A DNA stretch of 64,000 nucleotides, from contig CAYOFG010000003.1 of assembly GCA_964403285.1 (NCBI GenBank), forward strand, positions 1 through 64,000, in the 5' to 3' direction. Within the stretch, counting starts at the first letter, position 1, and the number at the start of each line of letters is the position of its first letter. Positions 1 to 12,200 of the stretch are shown here, in pieces. Below the pieces are notes generated by a model. The model had not been told where the DNA came from and did not search any database. It saw only the letters and a list, made by a program, of their open reading frames with translations. The position numbers were made by a program, and so were the translations under genes. This DNA is from WVXT01 sp964403285 (GTDB taxonomy: Bacteria; UBA6262; WVXT01).

Positions 1-80
1 AACCCTGAGCAATCGGGGGGCGCAAAGCCTCGGGGTTACTTAGATAGACAACATTACATTTGAACCGGCCGGGCTGCCGA
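1..80 (+). promoter_or_regulatory. GEMM-type (cyclic di-GMP-I) riboswitch, leader of gene 1, 5' end cut by the window
   Basis: The conserved GEMM blocks are present in order: AACC, a helix CCCTGA/TCGGGG capped by a GCAA (GNRA) tetraloop, GCGCAAAGCC, and GGGCTGCCGAT near the 3' end. The upstream GGGCAA part lies outside the window but is seen in the two sister copies. In the 3' part, CGGC (66-69) can pair with GCTG (73-76). That stem shares bases with the terminator at 67-122, so ligand binding and termination should exclude each other. Family knowledge: class I GEMM RNAs bind cyclic di-GMP (a minority bind cGAMP). The ON direction is inferred. Confidence 0.85.
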
Positions 81-122
81 TAACGAGTAGAAGAACCCGT
101 TATGTGTAGTCCGGCCTTTTTT
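67..122 (+). terminator. Intrinsic terminator of the gene 1 riboswitch
   Basis: GGCCGGGCT (67-75) pairs with AGTCCGGCC (108-116), and inside it ATAACG pairs with CGTTAT. A run of six T follows (117-122). The 5' arm lies within the aptamer's last stem, which is the arrangement of a transcriptional riboswitch. Confidence 0.85.
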
Positions 123-143
123 ATATGAGCTGCTCGCAGTGTT

Positions 144-165
144 GGAGTGTAAAGCGAGAGCTTTA
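144..165 (+). repeat. GGAGTG-type palindromic element in the leader
   Basis: GGAGTG is followed by a perfect hairpin TAAAGC-GAGA-GCTTTA with a GNRA loop. The same element family occurs in frame inside all three genes (609, 30584, 56921) and in the gene 3 leader. Here it fills the space between terminator and ribosome binding site. Confidence 0.75.
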
Positions 166-166
166 C

Positions 167-171
167 AGGAG
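167..171 (+). promoter_or_regulatory. Ribosome binding site of gene 1
   Basis: AGGAG lies five bases before the ATG at 177. It abuts the 3' arm of the leader palindrome, so the hairpin ends where the ribosome site begins. All three giant genes have this arrangement, which supports the chosen starts. Confidence 0.85.
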
Positions 172-176
172 AAAAG

Positions 177-275
177 ATGGTAGCTTGGTGGTATAGCAAG
201 GCAAATAAGATATGGCTTAGAGTCCTGGCACTGGTTGTAAGCAGTGTGTTTTTCTTCACCCAGGTAGTGGGAGCC
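177..275 (+). other. Signal peptide of giant protein 1
   Basis: Positively charged residues K8, K11 and R15 precede a hydrophobic core (about residues 16-31). V-G-A at 31-33 is a good signal peptidase I site. The same peptide, with few changes, starts proteins 2 and 3. Confidence 0.85.
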
Positions 276-3200
276 TCTTTGCCAGACAGAAGTTTCTGGG
301 CAGAAAGGCGTAAAGCCAGACAGAAGCTTCTCGCTTCCCAGGAAAAGCCTCAGCAATCAGATAGACAAAAAAGTTTAGGAAAGAAGCTTGAAGAGAAAGA
401 TGTAGCAGGTGAAGTATCCTCACTTATCACTCCTCAAAATCTATTCACCGTTCCTTCCCAATACGGCACAGTAAAAGAAGTCCATACGCAAGCATCAAAT
501 AAGAAACAACAGGGGATGGAGAATAGACTGATTATCCACATCCAGGATGCCCATTCCAGTCCTGAAGCCCAGCTAAATAGCGCAAATATCCTGAAATATA
601 TAAGCAATGGAGTGTCAAGCGAAAGCTTGACTAAAAACGGTGAAACTTTCGTTTCACACTCCGAACCTCTTCTGATATGTGTTGAAGGTTCCTCTGATCT
701 TGTAGACACCACACTTCTCTCCAGTTTCCCTGAAAAGAAGATAAAAGAGGAGGTCGCCAGTGAGTTTCTCAAGGAAGGGAAAATCACTGGAGAGGAATAC
801 TTTGCCATAGTCAAAAATGAGAAGGTACCAGCTATAAATATTTATGGGGTTGAGGATAAACGCGCATATGAGAAGAACCTGAAAGCATTTGACGAAGGTA
901 TCTCCTCAGGGGAGAAAGTCAGGAATTATTTCCAGAAAGTTCAAGAAGAGATTAACCCACTGAAAACCCGCCTCTATAATAAGAAGTTGAAAGATTTAGA
1001 ATTAAAGATAGAAGCCTACCAGAAGAAGAAAATCTCACTCAGTCAATACTGCCAATACCTCGATGGCTTTTCAAATGATACGGGTTCGATGAATCGAACC
1101 CCTACAAAGATAGATGTAGGGGCGACATTTATGGCGCCCGAAAAAGAAGTGAGGAGGAAATATCCCAATTTCGAACTTTTTGTTGAAGCCTCTCAATTTG
1201 AGGAGAAGATAGACTTCTCCAGGGTAGATTCTGAGAGGTCAAAATACATAAAAGAACTAAGCGTGAAATTGACTAATGATGAACTATCCGACCTTTTGAT
1301 TATGAGCCTTGACTATAGATTAGGGAAGGTGACATCAGCAGAATACTATACTTATCTCCAGTCGCTCTCTTCCCGGATGGGAAAGGGTGTTAGGTCAGAA
1401 GACCCCAGAATACTGACTGAGCTTGTGACTTCCAAGGAAGGAAAGAATGAGTATCCCAACCTGAACTTATATATCAAGTACAACAAACTCTACGACAGCA
1501 TAGACCAGAATAAGCTATTCTCAGAGATTAGTGAGTTAGAAGAGGAAGTCAAGGAGAGACTATGTGAGAGAGAAGAGGAGAGGCAATTAGTAAAACTCTC
1601 CAGGATGCTTGGCGTTTTACAGGACCTGGTGAGTCTCAAGATTTCCAATGAAGACCTCGCCTATTATTACAAACACCGCGACGAAATAACTCCGGGGATG
1701 TTCTCCAATTTCATCACCGCCCACAATGTAGGGGACCACCTGCCAATTGTCATTGCGAGAAGTGAAACGACGAAGCAATCTCTTTCTAAGACCACCCTCT
1801 CAAAATTTGAGGAGTTCTACAAGATTGCTTTAAACAGAAACCAGGCTTTAGTAGATAACACAATTTCCCGGATGGAAAAAGAAGGAGTGAAAGTTGCAGT
1901 TCTCATTGCTGGAGGTTTCCATACGCCAGGGATTACAGAACTCTTGCGTGATAGGGACATATCCTATGTAGTGGTTACTCCGCGGTTGGGAGAGGGTTAT
2001 TCTTCTGACTTGGAAATCTCTCCCCGGAAGAAGAGAACAGACCTGGAGAAAGCTATAGCGGGGATTGTAGGGGCATTAAGGGCAAACAATCTATTTGGAG
2101 ACCCATCATTCCAGACATGCACTGTGATTTACCTTAAAGGCGGCGCTACTTTAATTCTTTATTCTCAGTTTGAGCCAGCGGCCATAGAAGATGCACTCGA
2201 AAAGCTGACAGAGAATTGGGAGAGTGAGCTTGGATACAGACCAAAATTGAAGGAAGTGATAAAGGATGTTAAATTTTTGCCTGTAGTGTTACTGGAAGGG
2301 AGAAACGCATTTGTCTTAGGAGTTGCAAGAGGAAGTAATGGTATTCTGCCGTTCGTCATTCAATATAATGCAGACCAGAAGAAAGTTTCTGAAGTTTCTT
2401 TTGGCCAGGAGAAATGCAAAGAATTTTTCCTTTCACGTTCCTTTGATAACAAAAAAGAGGACCGGGTTGTCGTGCTTGGTAAACTACCGCAACTCTGGAA
2501 CTTCTTGACCGCTAAGGATGTAATGGTGGCTTTTGGAATGGCCCAGCCCAAACATGAAGAAAGAGTTGCCGCAGAGTTTGTTAAGGTAAAGAAAACTGAA
2601 AAGCAAGCCCAACCAATTGAAGAAGAGGAAATAAGAAAGAGTGGATACAGAAAGAGAATAGGGACTGCGAAAAAATCTGCAATCAAAAGTTTAACATCAA
2701 TCTTTTCTCTACCACAATCCACTGTAGGTTATTTAGAAAGATTAGAAATAAATGTCTGGAGAAACCTTTTAAGTTTAAGCAGAGAAAGACAGGAGGAGGA
2801 TAGAAAAAGTAAGAAGAAGTATGATGTAATTGATCTTGATGAGAATGCTTTAGGAACTATATGTAAAGTAGAAGGTAAAGAGAAAAAAGTAAAAAATGAT
2901 GTGGCATTAGAATTAGCAATATATCATGGACTTTTACATATACTTCTTATGCAGAAGAGAGGACAAGGTAAGTTAACCCCAGCGCAACAGTTTGCTGAAG
3001 AAGTATGGGTAGTACAGCAGGAGCTCGATTATCTTCTAAGTGATAAATTTACTGGTAGCCAAAGAAATTCTTACCTTAAATATTTAGAAACTTCCAAATA
3101 CATAAACCATGCAGCTTTCCGAGATTTGTATAAAAGATATACAAATCTTAAAGCACAAGGAGTTTCAGATGAACGGTTAACGTCGGCAATATTTCCCTAT

Positions 3201-6200
3201 GTAAAACAGGTATTTAGAAGGGATGCAAAATATGAACCTAACCCAAAGCGCAAAGAACAACTTGAAAATTTCTTAAAAGAACTGGATTTAAGAAAGTCAA
3301 TAAGAATACTCAAGCGTAATAAAAAGAAATTAGTTTTAAACTATGTAAATGAATTAGATTCTAAATTCAAAAAAGCCAAAGAAGAAAAGCCATCCAAAGC
3401 CAAAGCAAAAGCACCTCCTAAGGAAGAGGCCCAAAAACCCGAACCAAAAACACCGACTAAGGCTGTAGAATTGCAGAAACTACTCCAGATAGAAGAGGCG
3501 CTCAAGGATATTCTTGCCAGAGAGATAGAGCAGTTTGCTGCAAAAGATATAACCCCTGATACTGGGAAACTTGATATACAAATAGATGCTGCAAAGAGAC
3601 TGGCAGAGGGTTTGATGTATCTTATACCTTTCGGCTTTGGAAAGACGCTTACCCTGCGCTTGGCTGCATTTATCCTTGCAACGCAAAAAGGATTTACACT
3701 CAAAAATCAAAAGGGTGTTTTAATATGCACTACAACGGATGATTTAGCAGGAAGAGATGCAAAGGTAGCAGGGGAGGTTTTATCTTATTTTGGGCTTGTT
3801 GTTGGTTTTGTTACACAGGATGAAAATGGAAAAAGAATAGGTTACATCTATGATGCTTCAGCTAAAGGGATGAAAAAGGTTAAGGAAGAAGATGTTTATA
3901 GACAGGCGGATATCATATTCGGCACAGTAGATAGGTTTGTTCATAGATATGAAGATGAGGAGTTCCCTTATGATGGATCAGATGTAGCATTCTCTAAGAG
4001 ACAGTATTTTATGCTCTTTGATGAGGCAGATGAGACACTTATATATCAGCTTATGACACCTTTTATAATCTCAGGGGGAGAAATACAGGATGCTGAAAGA
4101 ATACGACAAAGATATATCTTGGCTCGCAAATTTGCTGAAGCGCTTTATCAATCAGGTAAAGGGGTTGATGAAGGTTTAATAGATATATCAAAACGTCTCC
4201 AGAAGAGAATAACCCTTACTGGTAAGGGAAAAGCTCAGCTGGAAGAGTTATTGGGTAAGGAATCGGGCTTAACAGCTCAAACAGGCGTTGATAGTAAATC
4301 CAGGCTATGGAGACATCTTGTTGAACAGGCCCTTGCTGCAGAAATTTGTTATAAACCTGACAAAGATTACAAAGTAAGAAGCGGCAAAATTGTTATTATA
4401 GATGAAACGAGCGGTAAAGAGATGCCTGGAAGAAGGTGGTCCTGGGGATTGCATGCTGCAGTGGAAGCAAAGCATCTTGAGGATGGCGTAAAAGTTAATG
4501 TTGAGCAGGTTATAAGAAATACTATGATGCTGAGGACATTTCTGGGCAATAAGGATTTAGTAGTAGATTTTGCCGGCGCAAGTGGAACTATGGATAAAGA
4601 ATTTATGAAGCGGGTACATAAAAAAGAAGTTGTTGAACCGAATCTTTCAGATAAATATATAAGTACCCGTGTAGCCCTGGTAAATATGTTTTCTACTGAA
4701 GCAAGAAAATGGCGTGCATTTGGTGAGGATATTTCTGATGAAATAGAAAATAATCAACCTGTTGTTACTAAGGTAAGAGAAGGAGATGTTGATAAAGCAA
4801 TAGAACTAATAAAGTCTGCATACAGAGAAAAATATCATAAAGAGATAGCTGGAGAGAGAATAAGGATATTCAATGCAACCTCAGAAACGGATATAGCAGA
4901 GATTGAGGCAGAATGCGGGAAACCAGGTGCTATAACTATAGTAACGAATCGCGGTGGCAGAGGGATTGATATTGAACAGAAGTTAGACGATGCTTTGATG
5001 AGACTGAAAGGCATAGTTATATATTCTCTATATATAGATGAGTTAGAAGCAACAGATAGACAATTCAGGGGGAGAACCGCAAGAAGGCCTGGCGAGAAAG
5101 GTATATTTAAGGCCTTCTGGTCTATAGAAGATGAGTTATTTGATAAGTATAAGGATATATCCGCAGTAAGCACTGCATTGGGAGCTATTAAAGCTGAATT
5201 TGATAAGAGCGGAGAGCCTATACAAGCAAAAGATGGCAAGGAACCTCATGTGATAATTGAGCTTATAGCTTCATTGAGAAGGGCGATTATGGATTCGAGG
5301 ATTCAGCAGTTTGATCAAGATGAGCCTTTTGAGCAAGAGGTAGAGACTAATAAGCAGCAACTTAAAGAGCTTTGGTGGACTATATTAAGAGGCGAATTTG
5401 ATAATCCTGTATTAAATAGACACATAAAAGGTATAGGTAAAATTGCAGAGGGAGTACCGGCAGAAAAAAGAGGAGATTTCATAAAAGGTATTCTGGCAAT
5501 ATTGGATGATGCTAAATCAATGTATCTTAATACTACCGGCAAGGCAAGAAATGACCTTAATCAGGAAATGCAATCTGCAGAATGGAAAGCCATTGCAGCC
5601 CAGGCAGACCCTTATGTTAAATTCAGTGATATCTCAGAGAAGGCATTCAGGTCGTCAATAGAATATATTAATAATAGAATCCAATCTATGATGAAAGGGA
5701 AAGAGACACCGCCGAAAGCAGGGGAGAAAGTCCTGCAAGCAGAAACGCCAATTAAAAAACAGCCAGCTCCTTCAGGCAAATATATCTTGAGAAAAGCCGC
5801 AGGATATATCTTCGGGGGCGCCTTAATAGGCAGTGCCTGGTATCTCTTAAAGCTCCTCTTAGGGAGTATTAATATAATGAAGCTGGTAGCGCTAGGCGGC
5901 ACGGAGGCCCTTACCCAATATAGTTTCTTGCGTGCTATTTCCACCACCCTATTTACAGCCTTTCCTGTAGCAGGATGGATTGTATCCGCAGTAGCCTTCA
6001 TAGTAATCGGCTTTACAATCTATTATACCCATCTAAATAAATTTTCACAGAACTATAAAGGACAAAGATACATATCCCTTGTCTTTAGAGGAACTGCAAA
6101 TGCAAGGGAATGGTGGGGCGCTATTAAGGCAGTGCCTACAATGGCACTGTTGATGTTAAGCTCTGCCGGGCCATTCGCAGCGCTTCTTACGCTCATATCT

Positions 6201-9200
6201 GTTATTGCATTTCCTGCTACAGCGTCTATAGCTTTGCCTCTTGCAGTGACAATAGCTGCTTTCGGCGTCTTATCAGGCAGTATAATAACGGTCTTAAATT
6301 ATAAACAGCTCAAAGAGATAAAAACAATTCAGCCAAGCAACTTGCAGAGGGGGCTTCGTTCATTCTCATTCGGGTTAGTCTCTATAACAGCAGGCGCTCT
6401 TCTGCTTATGTTTGGGCCAAGCTTATCAGCCGTTTTAATCAGCGTAGCAGGATTATCTTTAATTGGCTGGAGGTCGCATAAGGCCCTTTATAGTCAATTT
6501 GACAAGGCCCTGGAAAAATCAAAACCGGCAAGGAAAGCAAAGTATAGAGGGCTTCTGGGTTCAATAGCTGTATTCGGAGGCCTTTTTGGGTTAGCCAAAC
6601 TTATGGGTTCAATGCCTTTTGCATTTTTGGTGTTTGGAGCTTTTGGTTCTTTGATTATGTTTACAATAGCCGTTCTATGCGTTATAGCGCTTCCATATAT
6701 GGCATCCCGATTTGCATCAGTAGAAAGCGAGGTCTTAGGCGGTAAGAAAGGCTTACTTGCGCTAAAAGAAGGATTTGAATCTGGAACAATTAATATCCGA
6801 GGAATTGTCATAGGTGCTTTTGGCGCTATTGCCCTTGTAAAAATCATAGGTGCATTAACAGCCGGTCTAACATTATGGCCTGTTGTAGTCACAGGGCTGG
6901 CAATTATTACCTCCGTGGTCTTTGGAGTGGGTATATTCAATGCCTATAGAAAAGAAGTTATGAGCCGCGTGGCAAAGGGTGAGAAGCCAAAAGGCACCCT
7001 TGCCAGACTTGCTGCTTATGTATCAGATAGCAGGAAAATGACCCAGGCCATTATGCAGAGTGCTATACTTGCAGTAGCTGGACCTTCCCTCGGGGCAGGA
7101 GCTTTATTAAACAATGTTGCCTCATATTCACAGAGCATCTTTGCAACTCAAGCGAGGGAGCAGTTTATATCCAATCTGAAAAGTATTTTTGCCACGGCAA
7201 ATGCTCGGAAGTTTCAGGAAGCTATTGAAAAAGCAAAACAAGCAGCAATGGGAGTTCAGCAGCAACCGAGAGCGCCAACTGGACAAGAAGCCCAACCAAC
7301 TCAACTAATTCAACCGATCCAACCAACTCAACCAACTAAACCAATCAAACCAATTCAACCTGTCCAAACACCTGCTCAAAAAGAAATTTCCCAACAACAG
7401 ATAGGAAGTTTTCTCTCCCGGATTCAAGAGGTTACGAAACCAGTTTATGAGCGCGTAAGACAATTTTTCAAGGGAATTACAGAAAAAATAGAACAAACAA
7501 AGAGAAGAGTCGATGTTCAAAAATTAGATATTGCTAAAGAATTTTCAGAAAAAGTAGGATATTTATCTTCAAGAAATCTTACTTTAAAAATATATCCAAA
7601 ATTATCAGGAGTGGATAAAGAGACAGGTCTACGTTATATGGCTGCTGAGGTAACAAAAAATGAATATGGAAATGATAAAGAAGCAATAAGATACTATACA
7701 TTTTCTAATAGATATTATTACCCAGGAAAAGAACTCTTTGTTGAAGATGGAAAGATGTATGTTATTGTAAAGGAAAAGGATAAAGAACATAAGGTCTATA
7801 AGACAGCAACGCTTGTTCAGCAAACAGACCTTGAAGGAAGACCAATAAAGGATGAACGCGGTTGGGATGTTACTGTTCTTCAGTATGTAGAGAATGGACA
7901 GATAATAGAAGCACCATTAGGGTTTTACCGAGCCAATCCAACAGAAGAGGGTTTGAGATATCATAGGATTAATCCTGCATATAGTAAAACTGGAGATATG
8001 ATTGTCAATCTCCTCACAGGCAGGAACCCAGAAACTGGCGAAGTTGACCCACTAAAAGCCAATAGACTAATATTTGGTGAAAACGCATTAATTTCTAAGG
8101 GCTCAGATATACAGCTTGGCACATTTCTACTTAATTTAGCAAAAGATGATGCTATAAAGTTTAAAGAACAGGTAGCAAGTTATGCTGCATTCCAGTTTAT
8201 TGTATTAGGATTAAATCTTTACGCATTGGGAGCTGACCAGATAATCGATTCTCATATCATGCCAGGGATGTTTGTATTATTTGATTTAATTATTTCAAGA
8301 AATAACCTGCCTGATAAACTTACTCCCCAGCAGGTTGAAAAGATTAAGGAATTGATTGTTAAAGCTGGAAAAGAAGGCGATGAAAGAGAATCTCAGGAGG
8401 CAGCAGATGAATTGATTCAAACCTTAAAAGATAGTAGAGAAGTTTTACCTGAATTTGGTTACTGGCTCAATATGGTTACAAATTTTTCAAGAGCAAGTGG
8501 TCTTTCAGACAGTGGATTTATGAGGGAGGTATTCAATAACAAATACATTACGCCGGCAGGAGATGTAAACCTTGTAGCAGTTTTAGAAGAAATAAAGGTA
8601 TTAGATGAGAATTCAGCAACGCCTGTTTATGTTATCCCTGAAAGAATGGAAGCACGCAAAAGGACATCACCTCACGGCACGGTAAGTGAACAGAAAGTTC
8701 ACAAGCCTCTGGAATTAAAGATCCACAATCCTGTTGGAGTAACTACAAATGTTCTTCCCCAGCTCGTAAAAATTCTCAATCGCGGCGAAAAATGTAAAGA
8801 TTATCCCTGGGTTCCCAAAATTATCACAGATACAGTTGAGTTTCCTTTCAGTTTAATAAAAATTCTTTCTGGCGGTAAACTCTTTTCTGATTTACCTACA
8901 GTTCCTGCACTTTTTACAGACATATTTCACCAGGTTTATGTTTTTGGTTATCCCATATTTGTTTTTAGAGAAATAGACAGAGCCGATAAGTATATTGATG
9001 GTTTAAACAATACATATGCTTTTCTCATTGATAGGGATGGGAATATTTCGGAAAGATATAGAACTCAATACGATTTCAATAAACTGAGACTTAAGCCAGT
9101 GGGAATTACCTCAGGAACCGAGTTTCTTGGGAGAAAGTTTGTAAGACCGGTATATGTTAAAGTTGATAAGAATGATAAGATTGAAGGAATAATTATTTTT

Positions 9201-12200
9201 GGAAGAAAATCCTATGAAAAAGACAATAAAAAGTTCGAAAGAGACCTTGAAAACTATTTTAAACACATAAAGATTGAAGGAGAAGAAGGAGGAATATATG
9301 AAACATTACATAAAGAGGAAACAAGACTTTCATTAACATCGGAATTCTCAGAGAATTCTAAAGAGATTAAACCAGAAGAACTTCTTTCATTTATTTTAGG
9401 TAGTATCTATCCTTACACTGGTCTTGTCCCCAGTCATATAAGTCAATATTCAACTGAGCCAACAGGGTACACGTATGACCAGGCGTTAGCGTCAATGGTT
9501 TTAAATCTTTCTCCTCAATCACAAGAATCTTCTCGAAGAATCCTTGATTATTTCATTAATCATTCAAAGCTCTATAAAAAAGACGGGGTTGTAAATTCTA
9601 TTGATACAACGAGCATTGATGGTCAATCTGTAGATGAAGGTGTTGATTCAGGGCCGCAAGCATACTTAGGACTTAGTTATCAGGAAAACAAAAAGTTTCT
9701 AAACCAGGCTATTGAAATAGCAGAAGTACTTTTAAGAAGACAGGATAAAGATGATGGCGGAGTAATAAAAACAGAACAAGTTGATAATAAACAACAAAAA
9801 GAGTATGCTTCTAAATATGAGCTCAACAGTTTACTATACAAAATTACAGGAGATATAAGGTATGAACAAAGAGCAAAAGAGGCATTTACTCAACTTTCCG
9901 CTCTTCAACAGTCAATAAAAGTAAAATCAGTTGAAGAAAACCTTGGTACTTATGCATTATTCAGGAATCTTTATGAAATAACAGGTAAAGAGAAATATAA
10001 AAAAGCAGCAGAAAAAATTCTTTTATGGCTTTCAACTCAGTTCAATAAAGAACAAGGATATTTCTATCGTGGTTCTGTTTATAAAGGAAAAGCAGGATGG
10101 CAGGATGACGGAATCTTTGCAACAGACGCCAATGCACTGGCAATAATAGTTTTAGGACCCGAGGTATTAAATAATGCAAAGAGTAAAGATGGAAAATCGC
10201 TGTTTGCTAGCGAAGAAACTGTTTTAAAGATTCTTGAGAACATTGATAAAAAAGCAGCAGTTACGAAGAATGGGAAGATTATTGGCTATGATGCAACGGA
10301 CAAGGAAGGCAAAGGTGACAGAGACCCAGCCATCTTTCCCGAGTTTTCTAGCCAGGTTGCTTTAGCTAAGAAGATAGCGAGTCTGTCATTAGCGAAGCAA
10401 TCTCAACCGCCGGGCACCCTGTCATTGCGAGCGGAAGCGAAGCAATCTCAACTTTCTAGAGAAGCTGACAGCATATTAAGCAATTTATCTCAATTAGCCC
10501 AGAGAAATGAAGCAGGCGTCGGCTTACCTTATTGCTCCAAACCTGGTATTAAACCTTTCTTCGATTCCACATGGCCCACTCCAGATGCAAAGGTAAGCAT
10601 TGCTCCAACAGTTTGGTATGCTTTTGCCCAGTTAGGTTATAATCCTACGGATGTCATTGCGAGCCACCCCCTCTCTGTCATTGCGAGCGCAAGCGAAGCA
10701 ATCTCAGACCTTTCCACGAAGCAGTCTCTTTCAAGAATAGATGTCCAGAAAACCTATCCAATTGATGATATAACAGCCAATATTAGAAGACTCTTATTAG
10801 ATGGAAAAGAGTTAGAAGCAACAGAATTTCTCTATAGGTTAATGAAGGATTATTCTTCTCTGGAAAATATCCCGGAAGAAATTCAGGTGATAAATGGTCT
10901 TACGCAAACCGATAAAGGTAAGAAATCTCCTTCAGAAGAAATAGTAGATTTAGCTTTGAATTATTTCCAGGCATTCAAGCTACACGGTATAAATGATCCT
11001 GTAGGTTACAGATATTGGCAAGAACATTTAAATACACAGGATTTAAAAAAACTTAAGGAATTTGTAAAGACTGGACAATTTGGTAAATACCTGGATTATA
11101 GAAGAGGAGAATCCACCGGTCTTTTATTCTGGTTAGGTCACCACCCGGATTTAGATAAGTTTAAGGATACTGGAGAAGAGAAATTACTTAAATCACTGTT
11201 AAGTGATAAACAGTTGGCATTTAAGAGATTTGTATTCGGAACAGATGGTTTCTTTGGAATAGGAGCAAAGTCTGGAATCATAGATAGTTCCAATGGTTTA
11301 ATTAAAGAAGGTTTAGAAAGTAAGCGTCAAAAAGGAACGACCAATCTTAAAACATTCAGCCTCCTGGTAAATCTCTATGAGATAACAGGAGATGTCCGAT
11401 ACCGGTCAGCAGCAGAAAAAATATTAAAAAGTTTAGCAAAGTTATATGATAAAGAAAAAGGATACTTCTACACAGGTTTCGTCTACAATCCAGAAACCAA
11501 AGAGTGGAATGTTGATAAACAATACGACGCAGAATTTAATGCCTTGGCAGTATTAATATTAGGCCCAGAGATATTGGATAATGCAAAGACAAATGACGCA
11601 TTATTCAAAAAAGGAGATTATTTATTTGATAAAGAAGGAAAAACAACAGAAAAAATTCTGAAGAGCTTTGAAAATGCAAAACTAACAGTGAACATCGAAA
11701 AAGATAGAGACAGCAAGCCGGTGGCCGGTTACCAGAAAATTCCTGGAGACAATATACTTTCTACCGAAACAACATTATATGTTGCTTTAGCAAGGCTTAT
11801 TAATTCTTCGCAAAAAGTCGAACCTAAAACGGAAAACTTGAAATTTAAGACAATATATACAAAAGATGATATAGAACATATCCGAAACGAATTGAAGAAC
11901 TATTGGGGAAAGTGGGATCCCCTTGCAAAAGGAGTAGCAACAATAATATTCCGGGAAAATGCCGAAAAATGGGCTAACAAAACTTTTGACAAGATACTTA
12001 GTCAGGGTGAAAAAAGGGAATCTCCCAAAGACACTACCATAATTGAATGGAATATTGATAAAAAGAAAGCAAAAGAAATCTGTGATGCAATAAACATCTG
12101 GGGAGATAAGGATAAAATAATAAGTCTTCTTTCTACCCTTTATGGATTAGATTTTGCAAGAAAGATAGAGTCGTTTAAATCAAATGGCTTCTGGATAGCA

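Larger units (their letters stand above)
177..2560 (+). other. Constant N-terminal module, Tiki/TraB/ChaN-like (copy 1)
   Basis: Residues 1-795 are shared with genes 2 and 3. After the signal peptide comes a domain with D124-A-H126, Q132, V-E170-G and, near its end, G-G-F-H582. This pattern of an early [GD]xH...Q motif, a VEG motif and a late GxxH motif is that of the Tiki/TraB/EreA/ChaN superfamily, whose members include metal-dependent proteases and haem-binding proteins. The assignment rests on motifs only. The coiled middle part carries three palindromic insertions (609, 1082, 1749). The last 200 residues, up to LPQLWNFL, match no family I recognise. Confidence 0.55.

Noticed and set aside
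1082..1101. tRNA T-arm-like GGTTCGAT..ATCGAACC
   Set aside because: It is a free palindrome that recurs in coding frames. No acceptor, D or anticodon arms are found around any copy.
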